Assembly: GCA_023392035.1 (NCBI GenBank)
Contig: JAEVZY010000187.1
Span: forward strand, 1 to 9,752
Direction of reading: 5' to 3'
From: Pseudomonadota bacterium
GTDB taxonomy: Bacteria > Pseudomonadota > Gammaproteobacteria > Burkholderiales > Burkholderiaceae_D
DNA: 9,752 nt
Position 1 is the stretch's first letter; each line of letters begins with the position of its first letter. The notes under the pieces are model-generated. The model was not told where the DNA came from. It did no database searches and was given only the letters and a program-made list of their open reading frames with translations. Positions 4,788 through 9,752 of the stretch are shown here, in pieces. The position numbers and the translations under genes are program-made.

Positions 4788-7151
4788 GTGAAGATTTGGC
4801 ACTCCATCGCCGGTGAATCTCTGCATGCCCTGGCGCGCTCCTCGCGCGAGCGACGCGGCGCGGCTATGGTCGCCCTGGCGGCAGCCTTCCTGGTCGTGCT
4901 CACCTGGGCCTGCGTGGCCGCGGTGCTGGTGCGCGGCCATGCCTCGGCCATCGCCGCCGAAACCCGGGTGCTGGAGCGCATGTCGCTGGCGGCCCAGGAG
5001 CAGGCGCGCTATCTGCTGCTGACCATCCAGACTTTCTCCGCCAACGTCGATCGCCTGTTCCTGCTGCGGCCAAACGCCGATCCGCGCCGCGATGCCGAAT
5101 TCCTGGTCCTGATCGACAACCTGGAGCACCAGTCCGGCGGCATGATCGATGTCGCCCTGCTGATGCAGAACGGCGAACTGGTCTACCCGGGCAACCCGGA
5201 ACGGGAAACGCTCAGCCGGACCGGCCTGCGTGAGCGCCTGGCGGCCATGCCGGAAGCCGGTCTGCAGCCCCTGCAGGTAGGCTTGCCGATGCAGGCCAGC
5301 GATGCTTCGCACTGGCTGCTGCCGGTTTTCTATCGACTGAGCGCGCATCCGCATGGGGCCAGCATGTTGGTGGCCACCATCGACAGCCGCCCCTTCGACC
5401 GCCTGTATGAAGAGAGCCGCATCAAGCCCAACGGCAGCCTGACCCTGGCGCATCGGGATGGCACGGTGCTGGCACGCACTCCCGATCCGCTGCGCTATGT
5501 CGGCAAATCGGTCGCCCACGGCAAGCTGTGGAACGAAGTCCTGCCGACCACCCCGCGCGGCACGCGCATCCTGGAGCGCAGCGTGATTGACGGCCGCGAC
5601 CGCCTGATGTCGCATGTGGTGCTGTCCGATTTCCCGCTGGTGGTGATGACCACCTCCGCCATGGAGGACGTGCTGGCCGACTGGCGCGAATCCGCGATCT
5701 GGGCCATCGCCATTGGCGTCATCCTGACGCTGCTGGCATTGCTGGTGGCCTGGCGCCTGATCCTGCTGCTGGCCAAGCTGGCGAGTGCCCGCTCCCAGGT
5801 GGAAGACCAGGCCTTGCGCGATGCGCTGACCGGCCTGCCCAACCGGCGCATGTTCCATGACCGCCTGTCGCAGGCGCTCAAGCAGGCTGACCGCAAGCAT
5901 CATTCGGTGGCGCTGTTGTTCATCGACCTCGACCTGTTCAAGGAAGTGAACGACACCATGGGCCATTCGGTGGGCGACCTGCTGTTGAAGGACGCCGCCA
6001 CCCGCCTGCTGTCCAGCGTGCGCGAGTCGGACACCATTGCCCGCCTGGGCGGCGATGAGTTCACCGTCATCATGTCCGAGCTGTCCGGCCCGCGCAGCGT
6101 GGAGCGGGTGGCCGAAACCGTGCTGGCGCGCTTGTCCCAGCCCTTCCGCCTGGGCCAGGAAGTGGCATGGATCTCGGCCAGCATGGGCATCACCTTTTAT
6201 CCGGAAGACGCGCGCAATGCCGAAGACCTGATCAAGAATGCCGACCAGGCCATGTATGCCGCCAAGAATGCCGGGCGCAACCGCTACAGCTATTTCACGC
6301 AGTCGATGCAGATCGAGGCGCAGAACCGCAAGCGCCTGGTGACCGACTTGCGCTCGGCCTTGGCCAGCGAGCAGTTCAAGCTGTATTACCAGCCCATCGT
6401 CGACCTGCGCAGCGGCAAGATCGCCAAGGCCGAAGCCCTGATCCGCTGGCAGCATCCGGAACGCGGCCTGATCATGCCCAATGATTTCATTCCGGTGCTG
6501 GAAGAAACCGGCCTGGTGACCGAGGTCGGCGACTGGGTGTTCCGCCAGGCCGCCCTGCAGGTGCAACGCTGGCGCCGCAACCTGGATGGGCAGTTCCAGA
6601 TCAGCATCAACAAATCGCCGGCCCAGTTCCGGCTCGGGGTGGATACGCTGTCGCGCTGGCAGCACATGCTGGAAGCGCTGCACCTGCCCGGCAGCAGCAT
6701 CGCCATCGAAATCACCGAAGGCTTGCTGATGGACGTGAACCAGCATGCCGAATCCAGCCTGCTGCAGATTTCTCGGGCCGGCATCGGCCTGTCGCTGGAC
6801 GATTTCGGCACCGGCTATTCTTCCCTGTCCTACCTGAAGAAATTCGACATCGACAGCATCAAGATCGACCGCAGCTTCGTGGATGGCATCGAACATGACG
6901 CCAGCAACGTCGCCCTGTGCGAGGCCATGATCGTGATGGCCCACAAGCTGGGCCTGCGGGTGATTGCCGAAGGGGTGGAAAACACCGAGCAGCGCGACAT
7001 GCTGAACCTGATCGGCTGCGACTTTGCCCAGGGCTATGTGTATGCCGCCGCCCTGCCGGCGAACGAGTTCGAAGACCTGGCCTACAGCGCCAACGCCCTT
7101 GCCCAGCGGTCCGGAGCGGCGCTGGCGCAGGAACTGCTTTCGGCGCGCTAG
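4788..7151 (+). CDS. Membrane GGDEF-EAL bifunctional c-di-GMP enzyme
   Basis: A 787-residue inner-membrane protein. TM1 (about 27-48) and TM2 (about 303-327) flank a periplasmic sensor of about 250 residues that resembles a dCache-type ligand-binding region. The GGDEF domain (about 336-505) has an intact GGDEF (421-425) and an RxxD product-inhibition site (R412-E-S-D415) at the standard distance. The EAL domain (about 515-765) has EAL (549-551), N608, E641, D671-D672 (DDFGTGYSSL), K692, E728 and Q748, so the expected catalytic residues of both c-di-GMP synthesis and hydrolysis are present. Net activity cannot be predicted and may depend on the sensor. The start is GTG at 4788 with a weak ribosome site; an ATG at 4866 (residue 27) is possible but would place the protein start directly at TM1. 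It is divergent from the RhoGAP gene and lies 60 bp before the LysR gene. With 434-2101 it makes two c-di-GMP genes within 7 kb. Confidence 0.93.
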   Translation: MKIWHSIAGESLHALARSSRERRGAAMVALAAAFLVVLTWACVAAVLVRGHASAIAAETRVLERMSLAAQEQARYLLLTIQTFSANVDRLFLLRPNADPRRDAEFLVLIDNLEHQSGGMIDVALLMQNGELVYPGNPERETLSRTGLRERLAAMPEAGLQPLQVGLPMQASDASHWLLPVFYRLSAHPHGASMLVATIDSRPFDRLYEESRIKPNGSLTLAHRDGTVLARTPDPLRYVGKSVAHGKLWNEVLPTTPRGTRILERSVIDGRDRLMSHVVLSDFPLVVMTTSAMEDVLADWRESAIWAIAIGVILTLLALLVAWRLILLLAKLASARSQVEDQALRDALTGLPNRRMFHDRLSQALKQADRKHHSVALLFIDLDLFKEVNDTMGHSVGDLLLKDAATRLLSSVRESDTIARLGGDEFTVIMSELSGPRSVERVAETVLARLSQPFRLGQEVAWISASMGITFYPEDARNAEDLIKNADQAMYAAKNAGRNRYSYFTQSMQIEAQNRKRLVTDLRSALASEQFKLYYQPIVDLRSGKIAKAEALIRWQHPERGLIMPNDFIPVLEETGLVTEVGDWVFRQAALQVQRWRRNLDGQFQISINKSPAQFRLGVDTLSRWQHMLEALHLPGSSIAIEITEGLLMDVNQHAESSLLQISRAGIGLSLDDFGTGYSSLSYLKKFDIDSIKIDRSFVDGIEHDASNVALCEAMIVMAHKLGLRVIAEGVENTEQRDMLNLIGCDFAQGYVYAAALPANEFEDLAYSANALAQRSGAALAQELLSAR

Positions 7152-7154
7152 GAC

Positions 7155-7173
7155 GCAAGCCGCGCTTGCGGCT
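7155..7173 (+). other. Hairpin-forming sequence between GGDEF-EAL and LysR genes
   Basis: The 60-bp gap contains two mutually exclusive hairpins: GCAAGC-cgc-GCTTGC (7155-7169) and AGCCGC-gctt-GCGGCT (7158-7173). Another GCAAGCGCG copy follows at 7179. No T-run follows, so a classical terminator is not supported. TATCAT at 7173-7178 resembles a -10 element for the LysR gene but has no recognisable -35. Confidence 0.3.
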
Positions 7174-7211
7174 ATCATGCAAGCGCGATCCAACCCAAGA
7201 CCCGTCGTCCC

Positions 7212-8192
7212 ATGAGCTTCAAAAACCTGGACTTGAACCTGCTGCGCGTGTTCGACGCCATCATGGCCGAACAGAATCTGACGCGCGCCGCGGATCGCCT
7301 GGCCATGACCCAGCCGGCAGTGTCCAATGCCCTGAAGCGCCTGCGCGATGCGCTCAAGGATGAACTGGTGGTGCGCACCGCCCATGGCGTACGCGCCACA
7401 CCGCGTGCCGACGAACTGTGGCCGACGGTACGCGAAACCATGAGCGCGCTGCAGTCGGCAATTGCCCCCGGCGCCTTCGACCTGTCGCGGGTGGAAGCCA
7501 GTTTTCGGATGGCGATGGCCGACTCCACGGCCAGCATGCTCCTGCCCAGCGTGGTGAAGGGTATCGAAAACGAAGCGCGCGGCATCCGCCTGCGCATGAC
7601 GCCCTTGCTCACGCGCGACCCGCGCCCGCTGCTGCTGTCGGCCGATATCGACCTGGCCGTGGGCTCTTTCCCGGGCGTGGCGGCGGCCTTGGCGGCGGGC
7701 CAGGGCGGGCAATCCTCCGCCATCCGCCTCCAGGGCCTGTACAGCGGCAAATACGTCTGCGTGATGCGCGCCGACCATCCGCTGGCCAAGGTGGAGATGA
7801 CCCTTGCGCGCTTTTGCGAGGCGCATCACCTGCAAGTAAGCTTTTCCGGGCGCGCCCATGGTTTGGTGGACGAAGAGCTGGCCAAGATCGGCCGCAAGCG
7901 CCTGACCCGCTTGACGGTCAATCAATACTTCACCGCCGGCCGCCTGATCGCCAATTCGGATCTGATCACCATCCTGCCGCTGCACCTGATCGCCGCCACC
8001 GGCATGAAAGATGAGCTGATCTGGAAGGAATTGCCGCTCACCTTGCCCACCTTCCATGTGGACATGCTGTGGCATGAGCGCAATGCGCGCAATCGCGCCC
8101 ACCAGTGGCTGCGCCAGCAGATCGTGCATGCGGTGGATATCACCCAGGACAAGGCGCCGATCCAGGCCGACGTGCCGCCGCCGGGCCGCTGA
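7212..8192 (+). CDS. LysR-type transcriptional regulator, aromatic/NodD-like subgroup
   Basis: A 326-residue DNA-binding regulator. The winged helix-turn-helix is at residues 5-65: LNLLRVFDAIMAEQNLTRAA followed by the recognition stretch MTQPAVSNALKRLRDAL (32-48). The effector-binding domain spans about 95-300. The opening FKNLDLNLLRVF and the late segment HVDMLWHERNARNRAHQWLR are typical of the subgroup holding NodD, NahR and LinR-like regulators, which sense aromatic or related small molecules. This is family-level knowledge; the effector here is unknown. No good Shine-Dalgarno precedes the ATG at 7212, so the start rests on the conserved N-terminus. The gene is not divergent from a target operon, the usual LysR arrangement. 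It may control the small gene downstream, itself, or a distant locus. The tail after 305 is proline-rich and unconserved. Confidence 0.93.
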   Translation: MSFKNLDLNLLRVFDAIMAEQNLTRAADRLAMTQPAVSNALKRLRDALKDELVVRTAHGVRATPRADELWPTVRETMSALQSAIAPGAFDLSRVEASFRMAMADSTASMLLPSVVKGIENEARGIRLRMTPLLTRDPRPLLLSADIDLAVGSFPGVAAALAAGQGGQSSAIRLQGLYSGKYVCVMRADHPLAKVEMTLARFCEAHHLQVSFSGRAHGLVDEELAKIGRKRLTRLTVNQYFTAGRLIANSDLITILPLHLIAATGMKDELIWKELPLTLPTFHVDMLWHERNARNRAHQWLRQQIVHAVDITQDKAPIQADVPPPGR

Positions 8193-8243
8193 TTGTTGTC
8201 CGGAGTTGCGGTAGCGCAAACCGGCTGCGGCGGCTCAAAAATA

Positions 8244-8264
8244 AGATTGGTTTCCGGAAAATCT
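8244..8264 (+). promoter_or_regulatory. Imperfect inverted repeat upstream of the small helical gene
   Basis: The perfect palindrome TTTCCGGAAA (8251-8260) is extended outward by AGAT and ATCT, with three unpaired bases (TGG) on the left side. It lies about 30-50 bp before the start of the 8292 gene. It could be an operator, for example for the preceding LysR protein, or a leader hairpin. No adequate -35/-10 pair was found here. Confidence 0.3.
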
Positions 8265-8291
8265 GTCACCTTCCCCCGGCAGGAGGAAACC

Positions 8292-8699
8292 ATGAAGCAC
8301 GCACCGCCCGCAAGCGCCCAGCCCGTGCCCGCCATTGCCCGTGGCTATCCCCGTCTGTATGCCGACCTGGAACATCTGCTGGCCGCTCCGGACCACGCAT
8401 TCGAAGCCGGCTTCCTGGCTTTTGTGCGTGAGCTTGAAACGGTGTTTCGCGCCGAGGAGCGCTGGCTGGAAGGCGCCGCCCTCGAAGCCTGCAAGGAACA
8501 TCGTGAGCTGCATGCGGAGGTGCTGCGCCTGCTGCATCAGGCCCAGGCGCGCAGCTTTGCCGGCGACCATGCCCTGGCGCGCAAGGTGATCCAGTTGCTG
8601 CCGGCCTGGTTCGGCAAGAATTCGCCCTGCATCGGCCAGACGCTGGACAAGGTCGCGGCCAGGGGCGGCGTGCGGCGCAAGGAATCGTCGGCGGCATGA
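8292..8699 (+). CDS. Small helical protein, hemerythrin-like with degenerate ligands
   Basis: A 135-residue soluble protein without signal peptide or TM segment. The ATG at 8292 is supported by AGGAGG five bases upstream; an upstream in-frame ATG at 8193 has no such site. The predicted all-helical layout and spacing resemble hemerythrin/HHE proteins. VFRAEERWLE (51-60) matches the HFxxEExxM motif and H70-x3-H74 (HRELH) matches the central pair. However, the histidine of the first motif is replaced by F52, and the last motif (WFGKNSPCIGQTLD, 106-119) lacks the expected histidine. Four ligands or fewer seem to remain, so a di-iron O2 site is doubtful. The protein might bind another metal, haem or nothing. 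It is encoded 99 bp after the LysR gene in the same direction and converges on the sox thioredoxin gene. An unrelated helical protein is possible; the gene itself is well supported. Confidence 0.6.
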   Translation: MKHAPPASAQPVPAIARGYPRLYADLEHLLAAPDHAFEAGFLAFVRELETVFRAEERWLEGAALEACKEHRELHAEVLRLLHQAQARSFAGDHALARKVIQLLPAWFGKNSPCIGQTLDKVAARGGVRRKESSAA

Positions 8700-8700
8700 G

Positions 8701-8748
8701 GGGTCCGGTGCGGGTCAGGCCCAGGAGGCCAGCCCTGCCACCGGTCCC
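8701..8748. terminator. Long imperfect hairpin between convergent genes
   Basis: The 57-bp gap between stop codons holds nested inverted repeats: GGGTCCGGTG (8701-8710) pairs with CACCGGTCCC (8739-8748) with one mismatch. Inside, GGG (8712-8714) pairs with CCC (8733-8735) and GGCC (8718-8721) with GGCC (8727-8730) around a CAGGA loop. There is no T-tract on either side. Position suggests a bidirectional terminator, but strength is uncertain. Confidence 0.45.
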
Positions 8749-8756
8749 GCCAGGAC

Positions 8757-9323
8757 TTATTTATTGCCGCCACGCGCCTTCAATTTCTGCCGCGCGGTTT
8801 CCAGCGCGCTGTCCAGATAAGCCCCGTAGAAACCGGCCATGCCGGCGCCTACCAGCGGCTGCGCCAGGGGCTGGCCGCGCTCGTCCAGCAGCAAGACCGT
8901 GGGCGTCGCTTTCACCTGGTAGCGCCGGCTGAACTGGCGCGACTCGACCGCCTTGCCTTCGAAATCGAGCAGCTTTTCGGTACTGGTGATATCGACTTCG
9001 CGCACCACCGGCACGCTGCCTGGCTTTGCACTGGCTTCGCGCGCCAGCGGCCGCAGATAGTTGTCGCGCACGTCGGGACAATAGCTGCAGTCGGGCATGG
9101 AAAACAGGATCAACAGCGGCTGGCCGGAGCGCACTGCGGGTGCCGCTTCCTGCCGCGCGTCGCGCAGCCAGGGCAGCGGCGGCCCCTCGGCCCGCGCCAC
9201 GCCGGCGCTGCCGGCAAGGCCAACCAACAGGCCGGCCATCAGCAGCGCGGCCCTGCAAGCCCTGGCGGCAAAAGGCGGCGCAGCAAAACCGCCCTCCTTT
9301 CTGCCGCGCCGGCTCCCAGGCAT
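8757..9323 (-). CDS. Exported thioredoxin-like protein of the sox cluster
   Basis: A 188-residue protein. The ATG (9323-9321) overlaps the soxB stop as TGATG, so translation is probably coupled to soxB; no separate Shine-Dalgarno is needed. The N-terminus is long and basic (residues 1-24), then a hydrophobic core (25-40) and a likely signal-peptidase site after VARA (45). The mature part has a thioredoxin fold: LLILFSMPDCSYC with active-site C79-S-Y-C82, and KATPTVLLLD carrying cis-proline P141. The region FEGKAVESRQFSRRYQV (121-137) also fits SoxW/DsbE-like proteins. Such periplasmic thioredoxins are common in sox clusters and are thought to keep Sox proteins, notably the SoxYZ carrier cysteine, in the right redox state. 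The exact role here is inferred from context. Both cysteines and the cis-proline are intact. SoxW is a possible name, but identity to that subgroup was not tested. Confidence 0.85.
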   Translation of the reverse strand: MPGSRRGRKEGGFAAPPFAARACRAALLMAGLLVGLAGSAGVARAEGPPLPWLRDARQEAAPAVRSGQPLLILFSMPDCSYCPDVRDNYLRPLAREASAKPGSVPVVREVDITSTEKLLDFEGKAVESRQFSRRYQVKATPTVLLLDERGQPLAQPLVGAGMAGFYGAYLDSALETARQKLKARGGNK

Positions 9324-9752
9324 CACGCCAGGCCCGGATTGCCCTGCACGCCGATCAGCCGCGGCTGATTCAACTGGCGCGGCGCCACGGTCTTCTTGTC
9401 GCGCAGCCATTTGCCGACCACATCCCATACCGGTTCGCCCTTGGCGCCTTCGGCCACCGGCGCCCAGCCCGCGACCTTGTAGGCCTTGTTGGCCTGCAGC
9501 GGCTTGCCGTTCAGGCGCATGTCCTGGATCCGGCTGCCCATCCTGGCGTTGGGTTCGATGCTGTAGGTGAGACCGCCCACGCGCACCATGTCGCCGCCCT
9601 GCTGGTAGTAGGGATCGGGATTGAACAGGTTGTCGGCCACGTCTTCCATGATGGTCTTGATGGTTTCGCCCGTCATCTCCGTCAGCGTCGTGTAGCTGTA
9701 GGTGGTGGCGGTCTGGTCCATCAGGTGTTCCATCAGGATCGGGCTGTCGGGC
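9323..9752 (-). CDS. soxB: SoxB thiosulfohydrolase, C-terminal fragment
   Basis: The last 142 residues of a gene whose start lies beyond the window; the frame is open to the edge and ends in TGA at 9325-9323. Recognisable SoxB sequence includes DSPILMEHLMDQTATTYSY, TGETIKTIMEDVADNLFNPD, QQGGDMVRVGGLTYSIEP and the closing LIGVQGNPGLA. This is the 5'-nucleotidase-type C-terminal domain. SoxB is a periplasmic dimanganese enzyme that hydrolyses sulfate from the cysteine-S-thiosulfonate on SoxYZ during thiosulfate oxidation. The metal-binding N-terminal domain is outside the window. The next gene overlaps its stop by one base, so both belong to one operon, read leftward; other sox genes should lie upstream, to the right of the window. 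Confidence 0.93.
   Translation of the reverse strand, partial: PDSPILMEHLMDQTATTYSYTTLTEMTGETIKTIMEDVADNLFNPDPYYQQGGDMVRVGGLTYSIEPNARMGSRIQDMRLNGKPLQANKAYKVAGWAPVAEGAKGEPVWDVVGKWLRDKKTVAPRQLNQPRLIGVQGNPGLA

Noticed and set aside
4532..4981. 150-codon upstream extension of the RhoGAP reading frame on the minus strand
   Set aside because: It overlaps the start and TM1 of the GGDEF-EAL gene, has low-complexity composition, and the AGGAGG at 4538-4543 marks the ATG at 4531.
7155..7187. Repeated GCAAGC elements as a terminator or riboswitch
   Set aside because: The hairpins compete, are short and have no T-tract; the region is only 60 bp and shows no known riboswitch pattern.
4749..8219. 1156-codon open frame on the minus strand opposite the GGDEF-EAL and LysR genes
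   Set aside because: It is His/Gln/Gly-rich without any domain pattern and is the mirror of well-supported plus-strand genes; this is typical of GC-rich DNA.
9324..9428. 35-residue N-terminal extension of the thioredoxin-like protein
   Set aside because: It would overlap the soxB coding region by about 105 bp; the TGATG junction and signal peptide favour the start at 9323.

Overview
The window is GC-rich, dense and almost entirely protein-coding. Its gene content points to a betaproteobacterium of the order Burkholderiales: a Bug-family periplasmic binding protein, a CSS-motif EAL protein, an aromatic-type LysR regulator and a sox thiosulfate-oxidation cluster. The genus cannot be fixed from the sequence alone. 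No RNA genes, CRISPR arrays, insertion sequences or recognisable attachment sites were seen.

Left part (1-3404): the 3' end of a P-type cation ATPase on the plus strand converges on a membrane-anchored c-di-GMP phosphodiesterase (434-2101, minus; CSS sensor plus EAL domain). A 331-bp divergent intergenic region separates that gene from a Bug/TctC-type solute-binding protein (2433-3404, plus). This region carries a perfect 9+9 bp inverted repeat that looks like a regulator operator. A hairpin terminator closes the Bug gene.

Centre (3458-4531, minus): this is the most unusual gene. It encodes a 357-residue protein with a disordered, basic, Ser/Thr/Pro-rich N-terminal half. Its C-terminal half matches the eukaryotic RhoGAP domain, including the arginine finger (R200), the LLK lysine (K234) and the NLA..FG asparagine (N313). 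Sampled GC over its 3' half is about 51%, against 60-67% in sampled flanking genes, and it stands alone between genes of unrelated function. I read it as a horizontally acquired, possibly host-directed (effector-like) gene. Secretion and GAP activity are inferences.

Right part (4788-9752): a GTG-started two-TM sensor with tandem GGDEF and EAL domains (4788-7151) is followed by a LysR-type regulator (7212-8192) and a small helical protein resembling hemerythrin with lost metal ligands (8292-8699). On the minus strand, converging on that protein, is the end of a sox operon: the C-terminal part of soxB (cut by the window edge) and an exported thioredoxin-like protein, translationally coupled to soxB through a TGATG overlap.

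Taken together, the window holds two c-di-GMP enzymes flanking a Bug transporter component and an anomalous RhoGAP gene, followed by part of a sulfur-oxidation locus. The lone RhoGAP homologue is the best candidate for undescribed biology.
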